Source: Echinarachnius parma
Taxonomy: Eukaryota > Echinodermata > Echinoidea > Clypeasteroida > Echinarachniidae
Reading direction: 5' to 3'
DNA: 64,000 nt
Assembly: GCA_037951105.1 (NCBI GenBank)
Contig: JBAMJV010002038.1
Span: 62,001 to 126,000 of the forward strand
Made by a program: the position numbers and the translations under genes. Below are positions 1 to 12,469 of the stretch, piece by piece; position 1 is the stretch's first letter; each line of letters opens with the position of its first letter. A model generated the notes under the pieces. That model had not been told where the DNA came from. It ran no database searches and worked only from the letters and a program-made list of their open reading frames with translations.

Positions 1-440
1 GGTACTAGGAACGAGTTGAGGTCGTAGCTAGAGCGGCGTTATAATTGTTCTCTATTGTTTCGATCGTTACACTTTTTCGCCGATCACGCGGCGCTCCCAC
101 TGCCGCGACCAAAGCAAATTAGCAACGCAGTGAGCAATGAATGGGAAGATTATCTCACATGCGTCAAAAGATAACCTTCCATTAATGAACAGACAATAGC
201 TCGCTGAACAAAAGTTCAGGTCGTAGGAGTTCTGGGTTCGCTTTGAACACGTCCAAACGAGCATAGCACTTCCACGATCTGACCTTTTGTTCAGGGGGTA
301 TTGTCTGTCCATGCATGTGGGGTTATCTTTTAACACAAGTGTCATAATCTACCCATTCATTCCCCAGTTGAAAAAATAAATTTTTGCAGATCTATCCCAG
401 AGCTTTTGATCAGTACAGCTAGTGGACGCTATACATTAAG

Positions 441-765
441 AGCCTTTTCACATTGGCGAAAATGCGTGATTTCAACCATGATATTGTTTTTTTTCACTCC
501 AATCACTAATGGGAATCACGAATTGCGGAACTCAAATCATGGTCCAGAGGTGTTTTCAAATCATGATTCACTCAAATCACAGTGCGAATCGGTAGTGTAG
601 TGTAGTGTAGTACTAGTACCCTCCTTGTTTGATTGACAGGTACGTCTCCAGAAATTGTGATTGTAATCACAGTTTTTTGTTCGTTGTGTGAAAGCAAGGC
701 AATAGAATCACCGTGATTGTAAACATAACTCCAATCATGATTGCAATTACCAGTGTGAAAACGCT
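441..765. repeat. Small TIR element (MITE-like)
   Basis: The left end AGCCTTTTCACATTGG and the reverse complement of the right end AGCGTTTTCACACTGG match at 14 of 16 bases, and both lead into further inverted similarity (CATGATT blocks). No coding capacity is visible. This is a short non-autonomous DNA element; the superfamily is not clear because no convincing target duplication was seen. Confidence 0.6.
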
Positions 766-776
766 CATAGATCGCG

Positions 777-1000
777 AAGATTGGCACGTAATAATAATAA
801 TAATAATATCCAATTTTTATATAGCGCTTATCACGATTGAAAATCATCTCTAAGCGCTTTACAATTTTATTATTACCCCGGTCATAGGATACAATGCGAA
901 CCAGCACACATTATGTGCACCATCTCCACTCCCTGGGGAGTATTCCTTCCAAGCGCTCAGTGGGCTCAAGAAGATCGTTCACATAAAGGCTTTCACCTCC
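777..1000. repeat. Possible retroposon tail with (TAA)n
   Basis: A (TAA)n run is followed by TATATAGCGCTTATC and CTCTAAGCGCTTTAC. A similar phrase, AAGCGCTATATAAATGC followed by TTATTATTA, occurs near 60.2 kb. Such phrases next to TAA/TTA repeats look like the tails of a dispersed retroposon, but two weak matches do not define a family. Confidence 0.3.
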
Positions 1001-1915
1001 TACCGGTCCCCATTTATACACCTGGGTAGAGAGCAGCAATAGTGGATGAATTGTCTTGCCGAAGGACAAACGCGGTGGGCAGGGTATCAACGGGCAGGGT
1101 ATCAACGCATCAACCACCCATAGCTGAGGAATTTGGGTTTAGAAGGCAGACAAGGGTGTCATAACATTCTTCAACTGCCCCTAGCTAGTATAACCTGTCA
1201 TTGTGTTAAGGTTTACGTGAAATTATCATATAATGGTTACAAACACATAGACACGGGAGTAGATCCCGGGGGGTGGGGGAGATATATACCTCTACTCTTT
1301 GGTGCGGGGGAATAGCTTGTACAAACACCCCCAGTTCCCCAAAACTAATTTGTTCTGAAATGCATAATAACAATAATAATGATAATAATAATAATAACAA
1401 TTATAGTAACAATATTAACCCTCCCCCTTGCTTCATCCCCCTCCACCCCACTTCTCAAAACAGATCTATGCCAAGAGCACGTATGGGCAGTGTGCTAATC
1501 GGAAACGCACTGTGTTCAACTGCAGGCGTTTGGAATCGCAGATAGCGTAGCGAGAGCGTAGAGCAAGCTGCCTCGTTTCATTGTTCTGAGCTAGTGTTAC
1601 AGATACACGGAGCATGCGCAGTGAGTAAGTCGGGAACGAATTGCGAGCGTGGCGAAAGCGTAGTGAGAGCGAAGTAAGAGCGTAGTACGAGCGTGAACAA
1701 GCTACCTTTGTGTCATCGCTCGATTTGTTGGCGCTTCAACTGCGCTTTGATCACAATGTTGGGAATTGTGTCTAAGTCCGAGAGCGCAGTAGAAGCGTAG
1801 TTCGGTGTGACGGCACCATTAACAGCGATTTTGAGAACATAAATAAATACTAAATTCGATTTCTCTCTTACCTGATCAAAAAGGGACACATACATTAAAC
1901 TGTAGAATGTGTCCG

Positions 1916-2293
1916 TTAAAGGGACTTAGTAACATTGTCCAAATCCTCAAAATAACATTTTAATTCTAGCGGTTCCCTCATACCTTGTTGTATTTGTATT
2001 AACAATAAAATCATGGGACCGGTTTCGGTTTTTCAAATTTCCCTTTCGTTACAAAGATATGTACGATCAAAGTATTCAGATAAGAAAAACTCCCCCGGAG
2101 TTTTTCTTCCGTGTACAAAGTGAGTGCAGTGAGTTAGTGAATATCACTTTGCATTTTCGCTCATTTCTTGACCATGCAATGTCCATTTGACTTGAAATGT
2201 TCACACAAACTCTGTGGCCATTACAACAACATACATTGCATCAACCCTTCATCACTTTTTGCACATGTCAACAAAGTTACTAGATCCCTTTAA
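1916..2293. repeat. TTAAAGGGA-family TIR element, type 1
   Basis: Left end TTAAAGGGACTTAGTAAC, right end GTTACTAGATCCCTTTAA. They form an imperfect inverted repeat of about 20 bp, each ending in TTAA, which may be the target duplication. The element is 378 bp and non-coding. Its right half recurs at 2840-3052, its right end at about 5575, and its right end in reverse orientation at about 47050. Confidence 0.65.
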
Positions 2294-2839
2294 GAGCTTT
2301 CGTTCAGCCCCAAAAGTTACAAGATTTGTTTTCCCACCCGGTTTGGTGGATGCAAATGTGTTACACAACATTTAACGTAATTTAATCATCATGTTAATTG
2401 TTTATATTCAATAATTTTTTTTCAATCGTTTTAAGTTTCCAATCACGATCAAGAAAATATTCTAATTTCGAAAGTTCATGAACATTTTCTTAAATATATA
2501 GGGGAACATAATAATTATTATATAATAATACATAAAATATATTAAACAGAACAAGGGAAACATTTACATTTTTTAGAAAACGCAATTATATCAAATTATT
2601 ATGAGATAAAAACATATTTTGGGTGAATTACTCAATCGTTGATGTGACTAGAACACAGTGTTAATAGAAAAGAAAAATTTAAAACGTTGATAATTGTATA
2701 CATCCTTCCAAAATGACCAACGCATTTATAAAAGTGATCAGCAGTATAGTAACACTATCAGTCTTCACAAATCTTACTTAGAACGCAGCTAGCTGCGATA
2801 CTCGCGTACTTAACTTGTATTCGCATTACCAATAGAAGC

Positions 2840-3052
2840 AGGGGTCATTTTTCTGTTTACCGAATTTATATTTCGTTATAAAGATATGTATAATTGAAGT
2901 GTTCAGTTTTTCTACAATTACTCGGTTATATGACATTTGTTTACAATCGTATGGACTTTTCGCACTTTATAGTTTATAGTCTACCAAAATTCACATTTTC
3001 AACACTTCGTCAGGTTTTGCACATCATCAGTAAAGTTACTAGATCCCTTTAA
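2840..3052. repeat. Truncated copy of the TTAAAGGGA type 1 element
   Basis: Shares with 2000-2293 the sequence TATTTCGTTATAAAGATATGTA-like block (TTTCGTTACAAAGATATG in the first copy), the TTTTGCACAT stretch and the terminal GTTACTAGATCCCTTTAA. The left terminus was not found, so this is a 5'-truncated relic. Confidence 0.5.
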
Positions 3053-3396
3053 GATCATAGTATTAGTATAAGTACAAGTGATACCGTAATTTCTTTGTAT
3101 GTATGTATTCTGTGTACGATTAAATTTCATTGATTCTTCATACAAAATTTATACAAGATTTATTCAATAAAAGAGCTAATTAAAATCAAATTCGTAAATT
3201 TTCGAGAAAACGCGTTCAAATTCGTACACATAAATAAAGAACAATGCCCAATCAGTTGTTTATTTCTGTATAGCAACATGACTGTGTGGCTTAGTATCGT
3301 ACATAACGTATTTTCTATGAATTGGATTAAGCTCTGCAATTATGTTATAAATAATTATTCGTATTGTTACCATAGACATCAAAATAAACTTGATCT

Positions 3397-5575
3397 TTAA
3401 AGGGATCTAGTAACATTGTCCAAATCCTCAAAACTTACTTAAAACTCTAGAGTTTCTCTCATACATCGTTGTTCTTGTTTAAACAACTAGAGGACCTTTG
3501 CAAATTGCACTTACCATAGAATCAAATTTTCAGTAACACGGGTCTGAACATTTTCTGAACCTGGTTTTATAGCTATACTACTAAGTATGAACATGAAAGA
3601 AAGTTGTTTACAAAACACAGCAACACTGACAGGTTCCCAACATACATATTTTGTAGATTTAAAATAATGTTTGAAAAAAAGAAGAATTGTCCGATGGTCG
3701 GGATCAAATCAGGGATCCGGCAAACTTAGCTTGCCGGACCTAGTTACTATTGTTAAGCTTGCCAACGGGGAGTCTTACGTCATACGCATAATATTTGCAT
3801 ACATTACAGAAGTGGTCTATTGCAGGCAAGTACAAAATGCTGCGACAGTCGACATTTTGGGGCTCAAAGCGTCACAAAAACACAAGTTCCGTTTAATGTG
3901 ATTTGATACCCTTTAGCCATCAACTCATTAAAGGGCAATGAAACTATGGCTTCCGGCTATTATTATCGTTTATAGGGTGAACAGACATTTTATTTGATAC
4001 ATAACTTGGAAATGTTGGCCTTCTGGATCCCATGAAATCCTTACGTGAACATACCCACATTTTACTAATTCTTACGGCGGCAAAAGGTGATGGGAGCCGC
4101 CATGTTCTTTTAATTGTCCGACATGCTTTGCAAACTATGACGAGTGTGCTACGGGCCGAACAAAAAGCTTTTCACTGATTTACAGACTCGTCAAAGCATC
4201 TATTCAAACAATGGTTTCAATAGGTGCTATTGAAATGCATTAGTGCATAACACTGACCATAAGTCCGCACACACCTAATAATGGCGGCCTCCAGTGTTCG
4301 CATGAATAGTAGTAAACCCGATAGAGTTTTCACATATTTCTCCCAAGCAGAAATCTGAGTCGGAGTTATGTTATATATAATAAAAAGGCATATTACGATA
4401 TATCAAGTAGGATAAACTCTATTCTTGAGTTGCATTGCCCTTGAAAGGTAGTAGCAATCTACAACTGAAAGATGAGGGTCATAGCCGGAGGGGCAAACAA
4501 ACAAACAGAGTCTCCTGTTTTAGATAAAAGCATGTTTCAGCTAAATATATATTTCCTTTTTTGTCCCCATTTGTTGAAACGATTTAAGTGTTCTGATTTG
4601 TAATTATCCACTGCGGAAAGTCAGTGCAATGAGTTAGCAAATATCAATTTGCATTTTCGCTCATTACTTGAACATAATAATATCCATTTAATGGGCCATT
4701 CTTTGAAAAGTGAAACTTTTTCGGAAAAATTGAAGTTTTATTTTTCTGTAATTTTGTTCCATTTTTGGAATGATCCATGTGTAAAGTTTCATGAAATACA
4801 TGATTTGAAGTTTAAAATGAAACTTTTTTACTCATTTGCATAAATTTACATATTTCAATATTTTTCTAATAATCATAATTCAGAAAATAATCAAGATATC
4901 AAAAGGATAATTAGCAAGCTCATTCTTCTCACTTTACTGTACAGGTTGATACCAACTTTGTAAAAATTCAACCTTTCATTCTTTTCTAAACCCGATATTA
5001 TAAAATTCCTATTTTTCCATTCATATTGTACATGTCACACACGTGACCACCCCAAAATGTCACACACGTGACCAGACGTTGCCACATAATTAAGTACTAT
5101 AAAAAACAACGGTTTGATATAATTCTCATTCATTGCTATTGTTGTACTTACAAATGTATAGTACTTCTCTGGTAATAAGATGAACATTATAGCTATTCAT
5201 ATTTTAAAGAATTTTCCAAATGAAATTTAGTTATGAAAAAAGCGCTCCGTGCGAAGTCACACACGTGACCCATGCCATTTGACCTCTGACATTGAGTTAC
5301 GTAATCCTTATAAAATCTGTTGTGTTAAGTTTGAAAGACTACAACATATTCAAGTCACATATGAAGTAAAAATCATTATAGTCTCATACTTACTGAAATA
5401 TAAGCATCCCATTTCAAAATTTGTCATGTTTTGGGTCACACACGTGACCAAGAATGGCCCTAATGTGAAATGTTCACACATTTCTCAGTGGACAAATCAG
5501 ATCCAATCAATGCATATTTTATCAACTATTCATCACTTTTTGCACAATAGTCAACAAAGTTACTAGATTCCTTTG
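3397..5575. repeat. Long TTAAAGGGA type 1 element or cluster
   Basis: Begins TTAAAGGGATCTAGTAAC at 3397 and ends GTTACTAGATTCCTTTG at about 5575, so it may be one 2.2-kb element or two fragments of the same family. Inside, the 14-mer TCACACACGTGACC occurs four times between 5034 and 5450. No credible gene is present; the open frames here are short and show no domain signal. Confidence 0.45.
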
Positions 5576-6161
5576 ACAAAAGATAGTCTAATTATGTTCC
5601 AATTAAATTGTCTTTCGGGTGTGCTTAGAATAATACTTGTCTCCTTTTGTGATGATATTCTGGACAATTCAATAATTGTCCAAATTAAACGTTAACTTTT
5701 TGTATGCTTAACATTTGTTTGTTTTACGTCTAAACATTAAGAATATGTATCAATGACATGATGATTTGATTTAATTTCAAAGTGATGCACTGCGCGTTCG
5801 ATTGGGTTGGGAAGTCAACAAATAATAAGGTAAGGCATAATTATACGTGTAATGTTCATAAATGAGCCGCGATAGGGCGGTTACAATGGCATTTGATGTG
5901 TATAGAGACTTGGCCAATATATAGTTTATAATATATATAATTATATGCATGTACACGTGCCCCTGCAATAATCAACATAAAATATTACACACAAGAGTAA
6001 TATAACAAGACAGAGCTTCCCCTTTAAATTAAAAACTCTATTTTTGCGTTCTTTTGGTCTAAAAGTGATGCCTTTGTTCTCTTTCATACAGTCGGGTAAG
6101 TTACTTTGAAATAGTATGGCTGCATATATATACACAGTGTACATGTGTGGTTACATCAAGG
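5576..6161. other. AT-rich stretch downstream of the PAN exon
   Basis: Lies 3' of the minus-strand terminal exon that ends at 6162, so part of it should be 3' UTR. I see no domain-like frame, no clear repeat boundary and no unambiguous polyadenylation signal. Confidence 0.4.
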
Positions 6162-6550
6162 CTAGGGAGAAATCTCGTAGTACTGGCAACCCGGGCCCGG
6201 GCTGAAATAACTGGCCCCGGTCTCCACTCTGGTTTGGTTGTTCAGCTGACAGTCGCCATTCCTAAAGTTGAACGACTTGCAAGCAGCGTCCTGCTTGCAC
6301 TCCGCGGCGCAGTGAACCCTGTCTTTGACCGGCATGCTTCTGATCACGTGGTGCTCGAGACACCGACCAATCATCGGCTCTCCGTTGGCGTCCCTAGCGA
6401 CGGAGAAGAAGCCCGACCTTTCCTGTGGAGTATTAGGGTTCGGCGTGTGCGTGGTCGGCGCTTGCGTGGTAGGCGCTTGCGTTGTTGGAACTGGTGTGGT
6501 CGTGGGCGGGGCCTGTGTGGTTGGGGCTGCCGTGGTTGGCAATGGTGGAA
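6162..6550 (-). CDS. Terminal exon: Thr/Pro-rich linker plus PAN/apple domain
   Basis: On the minus strand the exon follows a TTTTGTGTTAG acceptor and reads in phase 1 to a stop at 6162-6164 (129 codons including stop). The first ~45 residues are Thr/Pro/Gln-rich (PTTQAPTTQAP-type repeats), as in O-glycosylated mucin-like stalks. The last ~75 residues carry six cysteines in the PAN/apple order: RCLEHHVI, HCAAEC, ACKSFNF, DCQLNN and GCQYYEIS. PAN domains mediate protein or carbohydrate contacts in secreted and surface proteins. The linker start (V-P-P-L-P-T-T-A-A) matches the 57.3-kb linker exon, which also has a phase-1 acceptor, so this is likely the 3' end of a CTLD-linker-PAN gene. No frame damage is seen. 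Its link to the 23.5-kb exon across a 17-kb intron is inferred, not shown. Confidence 0.75.
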
Positions 6551-7099
6551 CTAACACAAAACGTATTGAATAATGCAAAATCAATATAAATTATGAATAC
6601 AATTTTAAGGTTTTCAATTATACACTAATGTGATTTATTTTTCAGATGAATTTGTTGTTTATCACATAATGCGAAACTAATTCATAAACAGAGGTGCAGC
6701 GATGCGGTTGCTGTAAAATGCAAATTCAGTTACAATATTTTAAGTAAATTAATATAATGAAGCACATATGTGTTGTATCAAAACTATTGAAATGAGGTGA
6801 ACCTAATTCGATAGTGATATTAAAATTCGAACATCGCAAAGACGTGGAGGGAAAAAATATTATACCTTCAAAATGATTGTGGCTATAATTCAGAATAAGG
6901 AACCTGTGGAAGGTACTGGGTGTAACAAAAAAACTGTTATGTTTTTAATCCGTAATAACTCAGTCGTTTATGAATGGAATTAAATAAAAACTTCAGACCC
7001 AGTATAAGGTTCGGATTTGAGCCTCTTTTTATACTATGTATATTATGTATACTATTATAAAAGTGCAACATGGAAATTATTGTATATTTGTTTTTGTAT

Positions 7100-8580
7100 A
7101 TCCTTCATTAATGCAATCCTGTTCAGCGATTGGTCTACATAACGACGTGTGACCAACCATAGCATTGCTATGATGTTGATGATGTTGAAAACAAAATGCC
7201 CATGGAGAAAATGTGCTATACCGTGACGTCATTCATGGCATAGTGCACTATACAATGTAAATGACGTCATAGATATGCGATCGATATCAACACGATAAAC
7301 ACAATATCAACGCGATATATCGGATCTGTATTGCTCCCATACTTCAATGATTGCTCCTCATAGCTTTGTGTATAAACGGATCGCCTGCGCTGCAATATCG
7401 TACACAAATAACCACAATGGCAGCCTCAGTTCAGTTCACATTGCTTAATGACGAGGATATAGAGGAGTTTATCGGTTCTACAGATAGTAAAAACACAAAA
7501 CAAAAACAGATAAAATACGGACTGTCAATATTCAAAGAGTACTGCTCTCTCACTGATGTGAATTTTGACGATTTAGCGATGAATTAAGCCAAGCTTTTGT
7601 CGCGGTTTTCGCACGGCGCCTGGTTAGGTTACGCCGTTGCATGCAGTGTGTGTACTTGTGCATTGAAGGCATTCTGTGACATTAATGGTAAGTGTAAACA
7701 TTTTTATTTTTAATTTGTTTTTGTTGGAAGGATATAAAACAAATATATCAGGCATTATATCCTTCATTAATGAAATCCTGTTCAGTGATTGGTCTAGATA
7801 GCGTCATGTGACCAAACATAGTAATGCCCATGGAGAAAAATGTGCTATACCGTGACGTTATTCATGGTATAGTGCACTATACCATGAATGACGTCATGAT
7901 ATAGCACATTTTCTCCTTGGGCATAGAGATGCGTGTTATAAAAGCCTTCTGCGAGCGGAGGTCTTACTTTAGCTTGCGAAAGATGTCTCAAAGAGTATTT
8001 TGAAAAGAAATACAGAATATTTTCACCAGTGAATATCAATAAGTTCCAAATAATATTCTAGAGATGCATATTATGTATAACATGGCGGTATTCGAATCTA
8101 AAGATTCCAAAAATGGTGCACATTTTGCATCGTTGTCCTTCCGTGGTTGTGACAGTAATTCGACATTCAACAATTATCTTGCAGCGCTAGCGGTGCACTG
8201 TGCATGCACGAGTTTTACGCTGGTGCATATTATGCAGTGTGTGTATACGTGTACGGCCGTGCGTGTGCATTGAAGGCATTCTGTGACTTCGACTGGTCTG
8301 AATCATCGACTTAAAATGACATTTATGGTAAGTAAAAAAATGTTTAGTATTTGAAGGATATAAAACAAATATATCATGCACTATTTCGAGCCACTAGTGT
8401 AATTATGGATTCCTCGGTAACAGAAAAAGCACTATAGGTATTCTTCCGGGCTACGCCCTTCAGAAAATAGTGCTTTCCCTGTCACCTCGGAATCCATAAT
8501 TTCAACTAGAGGCTCTCAGTGCATGGTATATTTGTTAACTATTTCGAGCCACTATAGAGGCTCTCAGGGCATGGTATATT
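7100..8580. repeat. Block of duplicated hairpin sequences
   Basis: Two direct copies (about 7100-7280 and 7755-7925) share ATCCTTCATTAATG, CCATGGAGAAAA and GTGCTATACCGTGACGT. Each holds a hairpin in which GCTATACCGTGACGT pairs with ACGTCATGATATAGC; the second hairpin (7823-7922) is nearly perfect. A different hairpin covers 8378-8527 (CACTATTTCGAGCCACT against AGAGGCTCTCAGTGCAT-type arms, with GGATTCC/GGAATCC inside). The phrase GGATATAAAACAAATATATC occurs at about 7729 and 8354. This looks like one or more non-autonomous elements around the 7417-7587 coding fragment. Confidence 0.5.
7417..7587 (+). pseudogene. Fragment of a DUF3504/Crypton-like N-terminal region
   Basis: An ATG in ACCACAATGG opens a 56-codon frame containing LLNDEDIEEFIGSTDSKNTK and IKYGLSIFKEYC. 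The DSKNTK...I...L.IF.EY pattern is what I know from the start of DUF3504 proteins, the tyrosine-recombinase-like family derived from Crypton elements and abundant in marine invertebrates. The expected continuation (an Asn-Glu-Leu segment) seems to be present just past the stop but in another frame (GAATTAAGCCAAGC), which points to a small deletion. No catalytic recombinase part follows. Codon content is unlike its AT-rich surroundings. Family assignment is from pattern only. Confidence 0.45.
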
Positions 8581-8644
8581 TGTTTATTATATACCTTCCC
8601 CACTCCGATGGGATGTAGCTTGTGTCTTCCGATATCAATATACA

Positions 8645-10072
8645 GTGTGAGTCATAATAAAAGAAACCGGACTTTAATAGCATATTAATCCGCAATTATA
8701 AACATAATATATGTTGATATTAGTATCATGCTAAGGGTAGGGAAATTGCCTTTCAAATGATATATCCTACATTTTGATCGCTTTACACTTCACCGAACGC
8801 GACCTTATTATCCAAAGTCATGCAAAAACTAACCGTGTCCAAGTTTGCCGTTGTCGTGTTTAATCATGAATTGATCGATGCGTCTGTTTACCGTTTTTTC
8901 AAAAGAACATTTGAAGAATCTCCTTTGGGTGAATCAAAGCAAAATACCAGCTGGTTGCAAGTGTTTTTCATATGATGTTTATCAAGGTGGAAGGGGATCC
9001 CCACCCCCCTGCCATAAACAATCCCACTGTTTGGAGGTAGGGGCCCTGAATATGACATGTAGGGCGAACTTATCTTTGAAAATCAAAAAACAGATACAAC
9101 CATTCACAATACAAGAACACTGCAAACTTGGACACGGGTAGTTTCTGCATGACTTTGGATAATAAGGGAGTTCGTACTTACAAACTGCGCATGCGCCAAT
9201 TTCTGAGACGAAAATTGATTTACCAAGATTGTACCCGGAAGTCATCGCTGTCATCGATTTTGTGTGTTGTTCGGACCTTTCGTGCAATTATTGTTACATT
9301 GGAAACGTATTTTCACGGGAAATTTGGCTCGAAGTCATAAATGTTTTTCAGAATTCTTCATAATGGACATCTCATATAGGTAAGACTGATTTTTTTTAAT
9401 TTATTTGTTCTATTTATTTACGGATTTGAAGTTGAACAAAATACCAACGTTCATATCGTACCCAGTCCCAGGTCCCCTCGCGAGCTGGCTGCCTGAGGCC
9501 TCGGCAGCGCAGACGTACGGGGGCCAACTCCGGTGACTGATGCACGGACCAAACAAGGGCAACAAGCTCATCTTTCCGGCCAGAAACTTTCAACTTTCGT
9601 TTCTCAGAAAGTCTCTCAGTCGAGGGACGGTCCACAGACGAATGTCGTCTATCGTTGTAGCCTGGTCATCATCCATGTCGATGTCAAAATGCCGAAATTT
9701 AAGAGAAAACTTATCGTGATCTCCGAACGTAAACGTAACAAAACACAAGGAGAATGCACGCACGCGTGGTAAATTCTGCATAGAGCTCTGTACTTTAAAT
9801 GCGTGCGTCACAGGCTGTGCCGTAAACATACGCGTAAAGTCTCAATTTTGGGTACAATCTTCCGAAAACCCGTTTACGTCCGTTACTCCATGGGCTAACT
9901 ACGAACTCCCTTATTAGGTCGCGGTCGGTGAAGCGTGAAGTGATCAGAATGTATAATGTATCATTTTTAAAACACAATTTCCCAAGCGTACCAATATCAA
10001 CATAATATATGTTTATAATTATGGATTTTCAAGCTATTAAAGTCCAGTTTCGTTTATTTTGACTGACACGGA
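8645..10072. repeat. 1.4-kb foldback element
   Basis: The left arm (8645-8860) and right arm (9900-10072) are inverted copies: ACTTTAATAG with CTATTAAAGT, AACATAATATATGTTGATAT with ATCAACATAATATATGTT, and CTTCACCGAACGCGACC with GGTCGCGGTCGGTGAAG. A second inverted pair lies inside (8811-8870 with 9113-9175; CCAAAGTCATGCA against TGCATGACTTTGG). The core contains several short open frames, none with a recognisable domain. Confidence 0.65.
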
Positions 10073-11039
10073 TTATGTGCAATCACTATCGGTTTATCAG
10101 TATATCAATGTTATAAAGTTAATCTGAGTTTAGTATAGGTTTTCCCGGCCAAATTTCGTACTTTTATCGATCGAAATCATTTTAGGGGCATTCAAATTCC
10201 CGCGTATCGTGTTTGCAGACGAATTCGGTCATTCAATTTCACAATTGCAGCATCCAAATTAATCTATTGGCACCCATTTAATTAATTAGAGCAATCCAAA
10301 TCATGGAACATGCAACCAATTTCGTTTTGGGGCACGTGTATTCATGTTTCATGCATTCAAATGAACATGATTTGTCAGTTGAGCTTCTTTTTTGCATTCA
10401 ATTTCGCAAACAAGTTCACACTTCGTGCAAACAGTTTCATTATGTAGCGTCAACCAGTACTCACACAACCATACATGAAAAAAAAAAAAAAAAAAACATG
10501 CCAACATACGTAACTATGTACAATACCATACCTATATGCATGCACACACATCCATATATATTAATAAACATCAACTTCAGTAGTATGAATAAAATAAGCG
10601 TGCTTTATATCAGATGTCAGAATCTTTCTTTCTTTTTATTCTTCTCTTTTACATAATTTACATGTAAATATTTTTAATTGTATAGAACATTTGATCGCAT
10701 AATAAGAATTTGATTATTAATGCAGTATTCAAACAATGTTCATTCTTTCATGAGCATTTTCCATTGAACATTGATGGAAAGTTATGAAAAGATTGACCAG
10801 TAATTTCATTGATGCCATTGTCCATTGTGTCAGTCTAAAATGTGCTTTACAGGTTACGATGCGTCCTGGATAATTATAAGCCACAATATTATTTGATCGC
10901 ATAATAAGAACTTGATTATTAATGCTGTATTCAAACGATGTTCTTTTTTTCCATGAGCATTTTCAATTGAACATTGATGAAAGAGAACATTGTTTGAATA
11001 CAGCATTAATAATCTCTATCTTATTATTATGAGGCGCCC

Positions 11040-11720
11040 TTTGTAAATTTATTATATACACATATTATATGTTATATAATCATTATTTAATATATAATAA
11101 CTATTATTTACATATAATGTTAGTAAATGTATCAATTTATTTGTAAACAAATTCTATACAACTTTAATTGTTTATATATAATTATAATTCATACTCCGTT
11201 ATTTATAAATAATTGCAATCCACATTTGCATTATTTATATATAATTTGCATTATTTATAAATAATTATAAAACTCATCTTTTTTATTTACATATAATGAC
11301 AAAATATATTAATATAATTGTTATTATTTATAAATAATTACGTTTCATATTTTCATTTTTTATAAATAATTGCAATTCGAACTTCATTATTTATAAATAA
11401 TTCAAATTCTCATTGCTATTGTTTATAAATAATTGCAATTCGAAACTTCATTATTTATAAATTATTCCAATTCACATTGCTATTATTTATAAATAAATGT
11501 AATTGAAATTCACATTTCCATTATTCATAAATAATCATTCTGGTTTAGTGCAAAATCATTATATATTATATAATGAACACACGTCACAATTATATGTATA
11601 TAAAGCAAACGCGTGAAGACGTATTTCCAATTATTTATAAATAAATGGATTTGTTGCAAAACACTTATTTATAAATAACGGAATTGCGTGTTCTCGAGTT
11701 TTCTTTATATACATATACTG
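11040..11720. repeat. AT-rich iterons, left copy
   Basis: About twenty occurrences of the self-complementary core TTATTTATAAATAA, or close variants (TTATATATAATT, TTTACATATAATG), spaced by roughly 25-40 bp and separated by short unique spacers such as TTGCAATTCG. Confidence 0.75.
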
Positions 11721-12469
11721 GTGACGAGTGTTCGTTTAGGCACATTTCAGCTTTTGTTCCGGTTTAAATTGAAAGAATTGAGAGACTCATAAACTTAACA
11801 TTCTCAGTACCACCATGGGAGTTTAATGAGCATTATATATACCTCTAAATTGATCTTTTGAAGTGTGTTTTCATGAAGTTGAAGCGAACAAATCTAGCGC
11901 CCGGCGCCCGGACGGCGCCCGGTCGCAGAAAGAGTTACACTGTCCCACGTACTCACAATTGTGGCTGGTGCCTGTGCGGTGATCTGCCTTACTTCCTGGT
12001 CACAAATCTTTCAAACGGATTTCTACTTTCAATTTGTTGCATGCAATATCGAGATAAATTAATGAATCAAACTAACGAAGAGAGAGAAGGGGGATCTAGT
12101 GTGATCAAGACTGATAAATCTGATAAAATTCCGATCTGCGCCACATTTCAAATGTTTTAGTTGTATATACCCACTCAGTGTTAGCTTCTCTTGCATCCCG
12201 ATTCTCAACATTTGTTTTAAAGGATGTTTGTGTTCCTTGCTTGATGTTTTAGTGGCTTTACATTTTGATATTTCGTTACTTAGTTTACAAGTGAGGGTAT
12301 AGTTACTCTTATTCATAATTCTATTCTTCTAGACGCAAGTTTACGCTACCCCGTTGCTGCGCAACCCAGCTGTTATCTCTATCATCACCTCTATATACCG
12401 CCACAATGATAATGAAGATGACAATTTTCATCGTTGTCATTGTCGTCGTGGTCATCGTCATATCGTCAG

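Noticed and set aside
6147..6573. Plus-strand Arg/Gly/Val-rich frames over the PAN exon
   Set aside because: Antisense shadows of the Thr/Pro linker; the minus-strand reading has a splice acceptor and a domain.
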